A stretch of 6,919 nucleotides of DNA from assembly GCA_021296025.1 (NCBI GenBank), contig JAGWBF010000081.1, forward strand, positions 1 to 6,919. Direction: 5' to 3'. Below the pieces are notes generated by a model that ran no database searches, was not told where the DNA came from, and saw only the letters and a program-made list of their open reading frames with translations. The stretch comes from Dehalococcoidia bacterium (GTDB lineage Bacteria > Chloroflexota > Dehalococcoidia > Lucifugimonadales > JAGWBF01). The translations under genes were made by a program, and so were the position numbers. This document shows positions 1 to 5,878 of the stretch, piece after piece; position 1 is the stretch's first letter; each line of letters opens with the position of its first letter.

Positions 1-2
1 TC

Positions 3-704
3 CATATCTCAAGCAAGCCGGCCGAGTACTACAAACAGTTTATTTCAGTAAAGGGAGTGACCATAAAAGCGGACGAGACCGTTGACCCTGCCGCAATCGA
101 GGCAGGTGCTGAAATAGTAGACGTCATGTTGTCGGGAAGAGCGGACATAGCCCTGTGCATGGCCCGACGCAGGGGAGACCTTGCCATAGTCCCAAGGAAC
201 CAGACGCTGACTTCGTTGCCGGAATACAAACACCTGGAGGGGACCACGGACTTCACAGGCAGGAGGCGCGACAGCTTCGACATCCGGGGAGTAGGTGGAG
301 TTCCCGGGCTGCCCGTCTCCTCGGCAGCCGAAGAGCAGCTCCTGGGAAACCTGGAGCCTCACCACCCCTATTACCCATTTCGCGGTCTGGTGGCGGTGCA
401 TGAGTTCGCCCACGGCATTCAGAACCTCTGCTTCACTGAGGCTGACCACGAGCAGTGGAACAAGTTCTACGAAGAAGCAGTGCAGGCGGAGTTGTACCCG
501 GGCAGCCACCTGATGGCTGACGTCAATGAGTACTTTGCGGTGATGACTACTTGGTACTTCGAGGTAACGGGCGAACTGGGTGAGATCAGCGACCGTGATG
601 AACTAGAGGAACGGTTCCCAATGGTGTTCCGGGCCCTCGATGAGATCTACGCAGGAGCTACCGTACCGGAAAAATACCGGACCTGGATGGACCGGCCTCA
701 TTAA
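3..704 (+). CDS. Gluzincin-like zinc metallopeptidase, C-terminal part (5' end outside window)
   Basis: The reading frame is open from base 3, so the gene starts upstream of the window. A GTG at 57 is in frame but is not a credible start: the AAGGGA before it touches the codon, and the 18 residues before it (containing AEYYKQF) look like conserved coding sequence. Counting from that GTG, HEFAH (H115, E116, H119) is an HExxH zinc site. NEYFA (E158) lies 39 residues after H119 and probably gives the third ligand, as in gluzincins such as the lethal-factor-like peptidases. The features before it (an ML-GR-D segment, then LPEY, an RGVGG turn and an E-LL-N patch) match my memory of a bacterial and fungal family of uncharacterised HEFAH proteins. 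Substrate and cellular location are unknown, because any signal peptide would be in the missing part. It converges on the GatC-like gene. The zincin fold is fairly sure; peptidase activity is inferred. Confidence 0.75.
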   Translation, partial: HISSKPAEYYKQFISVKGVTIKADETVDPAAIEAGAEIVDVMLSGRADIALCMARRRGDLAIVPRNQTLTSLPEYKHLEGTTDFTGRRRDSFDIRGVGGVPGLPVSSAAEEQLLGNLEPHHPYYPFRGLVAVHEFAHGIQNLCFTEADHEQWNKFYEEAVQAELYPGSHLMADVNEYFAVMTTWYFEVTGELGEISDRDELEERFPMVFRALDEIYAGATVPEKYRTWMDRPH

Positions 705-750
705 ACCTCTTCCACCACTTCATCAGTCCCCCGGTTCCCACGAGAGTATC

Positions 751-782
751 CCCTCCCCGTCAGGGGGAGGGTTAGGGTGGGG
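751..782. repeat. GC-rich palindromic intergenic repeat (REP-like)
   Basis: CCCTCCCC (751-758) and GGGGAGGG (764-771) form a perfect 8-bp inverted repeat around a 5-base loop. A direct TTAGGGTGGGG tail follows. Hairpin plus TNAGGGTG-type tail resembles a dispersed intergenic repeat I recall from many bacterial genomes. It sits between two convergent genes, a usual place for REP-like elements. No T-run follows on either strand, so it is not a textbook intrinsic terminator, although the hairpin could block transcription from both sides. Only one copy is present here, so calling it dispersed is inference. Confidence 0.6.
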
Positions 783-880
783 ATGAAAAGGTGATGGTAA
801 GAAGCCGCCAAGAAAGTGAACACAGGTCTTGAGATAGTTTCTTAGCCCTAGCTTGGCATAGCGGTCGGGTCTCCGTCAAG

Positions 881-1081
881 TCAGTTGGCTGGCAGCGAAA
901 GGTCCTTGGGTGGCCGCACCGACAGGGGCTCCACATCTTCCAGACCCGGCACTTCTATCTCATCCAGGGCTTCGAGCAAGGCGTTGAGGCTATAGGAGAC
1001 CTCGGCCAGGTCCTTATCGGCAATGTCGAGGCCCGCCGCCTTTCCCAGCGTTCGGACCTCTTCTTCTGTTAAATCTGCCAT
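881..1081 (-). CDS. GatC-like / amidase-accessory small subunit, solitary
   Basis: The product is about 66 residues, shorter than classical GatC (about 95). It has the GatC pattern: an acidic start (ADLTEEEVR), a first helix with LGKAAGLDI, a second helix with LNALLEALDEI, then V-G-ED-VEPLSVRP. GatC binds and stabilises the amidase GatA in Glu-tRNA(Gln)/Asp-tRNA(Asn) amidotransferase. Short relatives (AtzG/DUF4089-like) do the same for catabolic amidases. Two adjacent ATGs exist (1084 and 1081). The one at 1081 is preferred because GAGGTG lies 6 bases upstream; a longer reading from TTG at 1144 would overlap the promoter. No amidase gene follows on the same strand: the next 176 bases are non-coding and then comes an opposing gene. 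It could serve a GatA/GatB pair elsewhere or an amidase. Family fairly sure; true GatC versus accessory subunit is open. Confidence 0.7.
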   Translation of the reverse strand: MADLTEEEVRTLGKAAGLDIADKDLAEVSYSLNALLEALDEIEVPGLEDVEPLSVRPPKDLSLPAN

Positions 1082-1115
1082 CATTTGCACCTCTGAGCCT
1101 GGATCATTTGGGCCA

Positions 1116-1144
1116 ATTCTCAACGGGTAGGGTGTGCCTGTCAA
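1116..1144 (-). promoter_or_regulatory. Predicted sigma-70 promoter of the GatC-like gene
   Basis: On the minus strand a TTGACA -35 box (1144-1139) is followed after 17 bases by GAGAAT (1121-1116), a 4/6 match to TATAAT. This predicts a start near 1109 and a leader of about 25 bases before the ATG, with the GAGGTG ribosome site inside it. It lies back to back with the rightward promoter at 1176-1205. Confidence 0.5.
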
Positions 1145-1175
1145 CCGCGGGCCGGGATACTCTAGTAAACTCCTT

Positions 1176-1205
1176 TTGACAGCCAGGAAAGGCCATAGCT
1201 ATAAT
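1176..1205 (+). promoter_or_regulatory. Perfect-consensus sigma-70 promoter
   Basis: TTGACA (1176-1181) and TATAAT (1200-1205) both match the sigma-70 consensus at 6/6, with an 18-base spacer. Predicted transcription start is near 1212, giving a leader of about 24 bases to the ATG at 1236. This is a strong signal for constitutive or high-level transcription of the first alpha/beta hydrolase. Confidence 0.8.
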
Positions 1206-1235
1206 CCCACCTACCCCAAAGCTAGGAGAACACTG

Positions 1236-2051
1236 ATGGCTACTGTAAACATTGATGGCTTAGAACTCTACTATGACGTAAAAGGAGAAGGCCCTACGCT
1301 GGTCTTTGCCCACGGCATAGGGGGCAATCACTCCAACTGGTACCAGCAGGTCTCCTACTTCTCTCAATGGTACAGGGTTGTCACCTTCGACCACCGGGGC
1401 TTCGGAAACTCCAGGGACAGGGAAGACGGGCCGGGGAGAGCCGCCTTTGCCGACGACATGAAATCCCTTGTTGACCACTTGGACGTTGAGCAGGTGGTGC
1501 TGGTGGCCCAGTCCATGGGAGGCTCCACCTGCGGGCTGTTTACCCAGCGTAACCCGGAGCGGGTGAGGGCGCTGGTGCTGGGGGATACCTTGGGCGGGAT
1601 GGCCCTGCCCCCGGAGCTGGAGCAGCGGATGGACGAGGTACGCAAGGACACCAGCAGCCTATCCCAACTGGACCGGGTGCTATCCAACGGATTCAGAGTT
1701 CGCGAACCCGCAATGACCGAGCTGTACACCCAGATGAACAGCTTCAACATGGTCAACCGGGGTAACCTGCCCGGCGTTTTCCCCCAGGGCCCCAGCCCTG
1801 AAGACATGACAGGCTATGGCATTCCGCTACTGTTCGTCGTTGGGTTGGAAGATGTCCTGTTTCCCCCAGACGTAATCCGAGGCCTGCATAGCAGAATACC
1901 GGGATCGACACTGGTGGAGGTCCCTCACTCGGGGCACTCGACCCACTTTGAGCAGCCGGAGATATTCAACCAGGCGGTGCACCAGTTCCTGCTGGCCTAC
2001 GGGATAGGGACCTCAGCGAAAGAGCGTCTGGAGCCGGCCCTGGCTTCCTGA
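1236..2051 (+). CDS. Alpha/beta hydrolase (serine hydrolase), first copy
   Basis: A 271-residue single-domain alpha/beta-hydrolase, the normal length for this fold, with no signal peptide, so cytoplasmic. HGIGG (residues 26-30) is the oxyanion-hole loop. DHRGFGNS (52-59) follows strand 4. The nucleophile elbow is AQSMGG with S93. The acid is probably D206 in GLEDVLFPP, and the base H234 in HSGHSTHFEQP. This is a complete Ser-Asp-His triad. The cap between about residues 120 and 185 is short. Such enzymes include meta-cleavage-product hydrolases, enol-lactone hydrolases (PcaD-like), esterases and peroxidase-like members, and the sequence alone does not choose between them. The ATG at 1236 is chosen over GTG/ATG codons further upstream because AGGAG (1224-1228) lies 7 bases before it and the promoter is just upstream. 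The gene stands alone, convergent with the next hydrolase. A link to aromatic breakdown is inferred from the neighbourhood. Confidence 0.9.
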   Translation: MATVNIDGLELYYDVKGEGPTLVFAHGIGGNHSNWYQQVSYFSQWYRVVTFDHRGFGNSRDREDGPGRAAFADDMKSLVDHLDVEQVVLVAQSMGGSTCGLFTQRNPERVRALVLGDTLGGMALPPELEQRMDEVRKDTSSLSQLDRVLSNGFRVREPAMTELYTQMNSFNMVNRGNLPGVFPQGPSPEDMTGYGIPLLFVVGLEDVLFPPDVIRGLHSRIPGSTLVEVPHSGHSTHFEQPEIFNQAVHQFLLAYGIGTSAKERLEPALAS

Positions 2052-2059
2052 CCCGGCCT

Positions 2060-2929
2060 TTAGCTGCCCTTCAGGAAGTCCAGCACGACCTTGTCATGCT
2101 CCTCGGGATGCTCCCACTGGGGCCAGTGGGCAGCATCCTGCATTACATAACACTGGGCGCCGGGAATCAGGGTTGCCAGGTACCGGCCCACATCCGGCCC
2201 TGTGCCGGGGTTCTTCTCAGACCACAACACCATCGTCGGCGCTGTGATTTTGCTCAACTCCTCTTCGGCAAAGCGCCGAGAGGACTTGCCCTGTCCGAAT
2301 GAGTTGGCAAACACTCGCCCCAAGGACTCCTTGGCTTCGGAGTCCGTGTATATCTTCAGCCGGGTCTCCACCAGCTCGTCGGTAACCCGATCGGGGGATG
2401 CCATGAGCCATTCCAGGCGCTGGCGGATGGTCTCCCTCGTGGGGTCTTCGATGGCCGCCATGGACCTGGAAGCCAGCAGGCTGCGTCCTCCGGCCCTGTC
2501 TTCCCTGGGAGCGGTCTCCTTGAAAGCTACCCCTATCGTAGTGTTGAGAATGAGCTTGCCAAGCCGGTCCGGGTGATTCATGGCCATGGTCAGCCCCACC
2601 CAGCCGCCCAAGGACTCGCCCTCCACGTGGCCCCTATCAGCTCCGATCTGGTCCAGCAGATCCACGACCTGGTCGGAGAACAACTCCATCTGCTGACCGG
2701 CGACAAACCCGTCGCGCTGGGAGTAGCCGTGCCACAGCAGGTCGATGGCCAGCACACGATAGTGCTGGGAGAGGCGCATGATGTTTCGGCTGTAAGCTTC
2801 GGCATGGCCCCCGACCCCGTGAATCAGCACCAGGGGTTCGCCGCTGCCGGCCTCGATAACCCGGGTCTTGTACCGGCCACGGTAGTAGCGCACCTCGGCC
2901 CCCATCAGATCAACCCAGATGCTGGACAT
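2060..2929 (-). CDS. Alpha/beta hydrolase, meta-cleavage-product hydrolase-like (BphD/HsaD type)
   Basis: A 289-residue cytoplasmic alpha/beta-hydrolase. IHGVGG (36-41) forms the oxyanion loop. The nucleophile elbow is GESLGG with S106 and the catalytic base is H268 in AAHWPQWEHPEE. That HW-QWEH ending with a DFL terminus closely resembles BphD-type enzymes, which hydrolyse a C-C bond in 2-hydroxy-6-oxo-dienoates after extradiol ring cleavage. A helical cap spans about residues 135-225. At the usual acid position the sequence reads WSEKNPG, with N240 where most relatives carry Asp; D246 is a nearby alternative. The ATG at 2929 is preferred to one at 2947 because GGGGAGG (2941-2935) lies 5 bases before it. 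It is transcribed away from the ring-cleavage operon, with a shared upstream region, and may be co-regulated with it. Fold certain; substrate inferred. Confidence 0.87.
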   Translation of the reverse strand: MSSIWVDLMGAEVRYYRGRYKTRVIEAGSGEPLVLIHGVGGHAEAYSRNIMRLSQHYRVLAIDLLWHGYSQRDGFVAGQQMELFSDQVVDLLDQIGADRGHVEGESLGGWVGLTMAMNHPDRLGKLILNTTIGVAFKETAPREDRAGGRSLLASRSMAAIEDPTRETIRQRLEWLMASPDRVTDELVETRLKIYTDSEAKESLGRVFANSFGQGKSSRRFAEEELSKITAPTMVLWSEKNPGTGPDVGRYLATLIPGAQCYVMQDAAHWPQWEHPEEHDKVVLDFLKGS

Positions 2930-2934
2930 AGGAA

Positions 2935-2941
2935 CCTCCCC
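2935..2941 (-). promoter_or_regulatory. Ribosome binding site deciding the start at 2929
   Basis: GGGGAGG on the minus strand ends 5 bases before the ATG at 2929. It lies inside the longer reading from 2947 (MPGEVPM...), which has no comparable site. This favours the shorter protein beginning MSSIWV. Confidence 0.7.
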
Positions 2942-3011
2942 GGGCACATAGGTTGGGAAAAAGCTGGCTTCTCAAGCTCCGAGTACGGGCGAAGTATATC
3001 ATGGTATGTGA

Positions 3012-3029
3012 GGCCGGGGCCCCCCGGCC
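3012..3029. promoter_or_regulatory. GC palindrome between divergent catabolic genes (candidate operator)
   Basis: GGCCGGGG (3012-3019) and CCCCGGCC (3022-3029) form a perfect 8-bp inverted repeat with two central bases. It ends 6 bases before the -35 box of the rightward promoter. It also overlaps the place where a -35 box would fall for a weak leftward TATACT (2998-2993, minus strand). This position fits an operator acting on both directions. A hairpin for the leader of neither gene is implied, since it lies upstream of both predicted starts. Palindrome seen; operator role inferred. Confidence 0.4.
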
Positions 3030-3035
3030 CTTTGG

Positions 3036-3065
3036 TTGACACCGCCAAAATCGGGTGAATATACT
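3036..3065 (+). promoter_or_regulatory. Strong sigma-70 promoter of the ring-cleavage operon
   Basis: TTGACA (3036-3041, 6/6) and TATACT (3060-3065, 5/6) are separated by 18 bases. Predicted start near 3072 gives a leader of about 21 bases to the ATG at 3093. An 8-base palindrome AGCTAGCT (3071-3078) sits right at the predicted start. This is the only clear promoter seen ahead of the five-gene run. Confidence 0.72.
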
Positions 3066-3092
3066 GGGTCAGCTAGCTAGGGGGATAATCCA

Positions 3093-4013
3093 ATGACCAT
3101 AACGCAGCTCGGTTACCTGGGACTGGGAGTTGGCGACGTTGCCAAGTGGGAGGAGTTCGCCTCGGACATCCTGGGAGTGGTTATTTCCGAGCGTTCCGAT
3201 GATGGCAGCTTGTACCTGCGCATGGACGAGTATCATCATAGGTTCATCCTTCATCCTGACGGGGCCGACGACGTAGCCTATGTGGGCTGGCAGACGCCGA
3301 CAAAGGCAGCCTTTGACGAAGTCCATTTGAACCTGAAGAATGCAGGTGTCACATTCCGGGCTGGTACGAGCGAGGAGCTAGATTCTCGCAAGGTCATGGA
3401 CATGATCTCCTTCGAAGACCCCGATGGTCTCCAAACCGAGGTCTTTCACGGCGCCCTTGTCCAGCCGGACGCCGCCTTCCAGCCTCGCCGGCCTATTAAG
3501 GGATTCGTGACCGGAAACATGGGCCTTGGGCACATCGTCCTAAACGTAAACGACCTAGAAAAGGGCACAGCCTTCTACCGGGATGTTCTGGGACTAAAGA
3601 TAAGCGACTTCGTGGAGATAAACCGCCCCGACCGCCAGTTGAAGATGTCCTTCTTCCACTGCAACCCCAGGCACCACTCCCTGGCCCTTGCAAGCAGGGC
3701 CGCGGGCACCCAGGGGCCACGGATATCCCACTTCATGGTAGAGGTCCAGTCGCTGGACGATGTAGGCGCAACCTACTATCTGTGCCAGGAAAAGAACGTC
3801 CCCATAGCCACCAGCTTGGGACGCCACACCAACGACCACATGGTCTCCTTCTACATGCTCTGTCCCTCGGGTTTTCGAGTGGAGTACGGGTGCGAAGGTC
3901 GGTTGGTGGATGATGCCACCTGGACCATCCAGCACTACACTACGGGCAGTCTCTGGGGGCACAAACCCGTGCCCGCCTCTCAGAGCAGTGTCCCAGCCCC
4001 TTCAAGCCGGTAG
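3093..4013 (+). CDS. Type I extradiol ring-cleavage dioxygenase, two VOC domains (BphC/HsaC-like)
   Basis: A 306-residue cytoplasmic Fe(II) enzyme that opens a catechol-type ring by meta cleavage to a 2-hydroxy-6-oxo-dienoate. Domain 1 (about 5-125) is the degenerate non-catalytic VOC module. Domain 2 (about 143-275) holds the site. Iron ligands are H147 (GLGHIVLNV), H213 (ISHFMVEV) and E264 (RVEYG), matching the 2-His-1-Glu triad at 146/210/260 in biphenyl enzyme BphC. Second-shell residues are also there: H194/H195 (NPRHHSLAL), H245 and D248 (LGRHTNDHM) and Y254 (VSFYM). The enzyme should therefore be active. The last roughly 20 residues are a Pro/Ser/Ala-rich tail of no known role. AGGGGGA lies 7 bases before the ATG. 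As first gene of the run it probably sits downstream of the Rieske oxygenase in the pathway. Substrate (biphenyl-like, steroid-like or other bicyclic catechol) cannot be named. Confidence 0.93.
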   Translation: MTITQLGYLGLGVGDVAKWEEFASDILGVVISERSDDGSLYLRMDEYHHRFILHPDGADDVAYVGWQTPTKAAFDEVHLNLKNAGVTFRAGTSEELDSRKVMDMISFEDPDGLQTEVFHGALVQPDAAFQPRRPIKGFVTGNMGLGHIVLNVNDLEKGTAFYRDVLGLKISDFVEINRPDRQLKMSFFHCNPRHHSLALASRAAGTQGPRISHFMVEVQSLDDVGATYYLCQEKNVPIATSLGRHTNDHMVSFYMLCPSGFRVEYGCEGRLVDDATWTIQHYTTGSLWGHKPVPASQSSVPAPSSR

Positions 4014-4084
4014 GCCAGGACCCGGTCATCGGTCTTGGCGAATGGCACAGGAATCCCGGCAGTAATCCTTCCAGGAGCCGGCGC

Positions 4085-5299
4085 ATGACGGATGAGCAGC
4101 TTTCTCACCTTGGTCTGGATATGGGCCGCGTCATCGACCGGCGCGTTTACACGGACCCCCATATCTACAAGGCCGAGATGACCCAGGTCTTCTCCCGCAC
4201 ATGGCAGTTCGTTGCCCACGAGAGCGAGCTTCAAGGGCCTGGAGACTACATCAGCGCCACCATTGGGGAACAGCCGATCATCCTTTGTAAAGGCAGAGAC
4301 GGTTCTCTAAACGCCTTTTACAACGTATGCACCCATCGCGGCGCCGTCCTCACCACCAGGCGCAAGGGCAACTGCGGCGCGGCGTTCAGGTGCATGTACC
4401 ACGGCTGGACCTTCGACCAGGAGGGTCACTGCATCGGGGTGCCATATCCCGACGCCTATGGCCAAGACTTCAGCAGGGATGTGTACGACATTCCATCCAT
4501 CCGGGTGGAAACTTTCGCAGGGCTTGTTTTTGTCTGCTTGAGCGACGATATAGGACCCCTGGAAGAGTACATGGGAGAGGTCGGGCCCTATGTCCGCGAG
4601 GTGGTAGAGGGGACCGAATCATTGGGACGCGTTCGCTGGGCCTACGACGGCAACTGGAAAAGCTGGCACGAGAACTTTGCAGACAACTACCACCCGGAGT
4701 TCACTCATCCCGTCGTTGGCACCGGCTACCGGGGAATCGAGGTCAAGGGCAACAACTATTGGCTCGATGAGGGACATGGGATGCTGAGGTTTCCGCCCCA
4801 GAGGGACCCCCAACGCATCGTTGCCGCCATGAGGGAAACGTCGGGACTGGAAAACAACATCTCGGATAACCCCCTCTGGCAGAGACCGCCCTTTGACGTC
4901 GATTTCAAGCAAGACCACCGGATCATCACCGTGTTCCCAAACCTGGACCTGCAGTTCATGACGGGCGGAATGATGAACATCATCCAGGTGCTCCGGCCCC
5001 AAGGGGTCGATCGGACGGTTGTGGAGCTTCTGGCCCTGGGCACTAAGGGGGAATCTCAGCCCGCCCGGGAGTGGAGGCTGGAGCGGACCCTAGACAGCCA
5101 GGGCTCAACCGGCAAGGTAAGCGGCGACGACAACGAAGCAGTTGTACGTTGCCAGTTGGGCTTCGCCGCCAGCGCGGTCCCCTGGTCCAACATGTCTCGA
5201 GGCCAGGAACCGGGTAAGGTCGGCGGGAAACGGGACGAGTACTCCATGCGCAGTTTTTACCACGCCTGGCGCCGGTACATGGGCGAGCATGCCCTGTAG
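4085..5299 (+). CDS. Aromatic ring-hydroxylating dioxygenase, alpha (Rieske) subunit
   Basis: The catalytic subunit, 404 residues, shorter than classical NDO/BphA alpha subunits (about 450). The N-terminal Rieske domain carries C82-x-H84 (VCTHRGA) and C103-x2-H106 (RCMYHGW), which hold the [2Fe-2S] cluster. The C-terminal SRPBCC-type catalytic domain has the mononuclear iron site: ENFADNYHPEFTH gives bridging D200 and ligands H203 and H208. The third ligand is probably D349 in SGDDNEAV. All key residues are present. With a beta subunit it would insert O2 into an arene to form a cis-dihydrodiol, drawing electrons from a ferredoxin and reductase not found here. AGGAG (4073-4077) lies 7 bases before the ATG. 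A 71-base gap without a visible promoter separates it from the extradiol gene, so co-transcription is likely. Dioxygenase rather than demethylase is favoured because a beta subunit follows. Substrate unknown. Confidence 0.94.
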   Translation: MTDEQLSHLGLDMGRVIDRRVYTDPHIYKAEMTQVFSRTWQFVAHESELQGPGDYISATIGEQPIILCKGRDGSLNAFYNVCTHRGAVLTTRRKGNCGAAFRCMYHGWTFDQEGHCIGVPYPDAYGQDFSRDVYDIPSIRVETFAGLVFVCLSDDIGPLEEYMGEVGPYVREVVEGTESLGRVRWAYDGNWKSWHENFADNYHPEFTHPVVGTGYRGIEVKGNNYWLDEGHGMLRFPPQRDPQRIVAAMRETSGLENNISDNPLWQRPPFDVDFKQDHRIITVFPNLDLQFMTGGMMNIIQVLRPQGVDRTVVELLALGTKGESQPAREWRLERTLDSQGSTGKVSGDDNEAVVRCQLGFAASAVPWSNMSRGQEPGKVGGKRDEYSMRSFYHAWRRYMGEHAL

Positions 5300-5343
5300 A
5301 GCCTTGGCTCATCCACCGACGCCGCACCCCATGGCGGAAATTT

Positions 5344-5350
5344 GGGGGAG
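5344..5350 (+). promoter_or_regulatory. Ribosome binding site deciding the start at 5357
   Basis: GGGGGAG ends 6 bases before the ATG at 5357. It overlaps an in-frame TTG at 5342, which would need a five-residue extension (MGESL) and has no ribosome site of its own. This fixes the beta-subunit start at 5357. Confidence 0.7.
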
Positions 5351-5356
5351 TCCCTG

Positions 5357-5833
5357 ATGTCGGGTGGGAATGACAGTTGCGAGGCATCGATTCGCGCCCT
5401 GATGTTCGAATGTGCTCGCCTGGTGGACCATCAACAGTTCCGAGAGTGGCTGGACCTGTTTACCAAGGATGGCAGCTACTCAGCCATAACCTACGAGAAC
5501 AACCAAGAGAACGGTCTATACCTTTTCAAAGATGACGGAAAAGAGTCGCTGAAGGAAAGAGTTACCTTCTTGATGGGGTTCTGGCAGGTCGGCAGGGGCA
5601 AGACCCTCCACACGCTGTCCAACATATCCATCACCCCGCTGGAGGATGACGAGGCGACGGCAAACAGCTACTTCGTCATATATCGCACCGGTGACGATGG
5701 CGTCACGCGGTTCCATGCCTGCGGTGAATACGAAGACCATCTGGTACGGCAGGAGGGCCGCTGGCTGTTTCGAAAGAGGAAGGCTATCGTGGACAATGGC
5801 GTCCTGCCTTCCCACTTCACAGACCTAATATGA
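5357..5833 (+). CDS. Aromatic ring-hydroxylating dioxygenase, beta subunit (NTF2-like)
   Basis: A 158-residue protein with the pattern of ring-hydroxylating dioxygenase small subunits: a first helical part with LMFECARLVDHQQFREWLDL, the FTKDGSYSAITYE strand, a helix ending in H-LSNISITPLE, the central strands ATANSYFVIYRT and the C-terminal WLFRKRKAIVDN strand. It is a cone-shaped NTF2-like fold without cofactors that holds together the alpha3beta3 hexamer. It is a little shorter than the classical 180-190 residues. The GGGGGAG before 5357 is well placed. It starts 57 bases after the alpha subunit's stop, and the pair order alpha-beta is the usual one. Sequence similarity to other NTF2-like families, such as SnoaL, is possible, but position behind a Rieske alpha gene settles the role. 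Confidence 0.88.
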   Translation: MSGGNDSCEASIRALMFECARLVDHQQFREWLDLFTKDGSYSAITYENNQENGLYLFKDDGKESLKERVTFLMGFWQVGRGKTLHTLSNISITPLEDDEATANSYFVIYRTGDDGVTRFHACGEYEDHLVRQEGRWLFRKRKAIVDNGVLPSHFTDLI

Positions 5834-5878
5834 TCCAGGAGACGCTTACGTAACCTGGAATCCCGAAGGAGTAACCGA

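Noticed and set aside
57..704. Complete 215-residue gene starting at GTG 57
   Set aside because: The same frame stays open to base 3 with gene-like residues, and the purine-rich stretch before GTG has no spacing. A gene cut by the window edge is simpler.
751..771. Rho-independent terminator
   Set aside because: The hairpin is GC-rich but no T-run follows on either strand, so it was recorded as a REP-like repeat instead.
705..880. Hidden small gene or RNA in the convergent gap
   Set aside because: Apart from the palindrome I found no start with a ribosome site, no tRNA-like cloverleaf and no family-like peptide.
881..1144. Longer GatC-like protein starting at TTG 1144
   Set aside because: The added 20 residues do not look like the family, and the region overlaps the predicted -35 and -10 boxes. 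ATG 1081 has a well-placed GAGGTG.
1134..1235. N-terminal extension of the first alpha/beta hydrolase
   Set aside because: The extension would cover the perfect promoter and has no fold-related sequence. AGGAG sits 7 bases before ATG 1236.
2573..3058. Plus-strand open frame opposite the minus-strand hydrolase
   Set aside because: It lies mostly antisense to a clear alpha/beta hydrolase, has no ribosome site and shows no family pattern. It is a shadow of GC-rich coding sequence.
4619..5043. Minus-strand open frames across the Rieske alpha gene
   Set aside because: They mirror the codons of a gene with all its iron ligands. No ribosome site or recognisable product.
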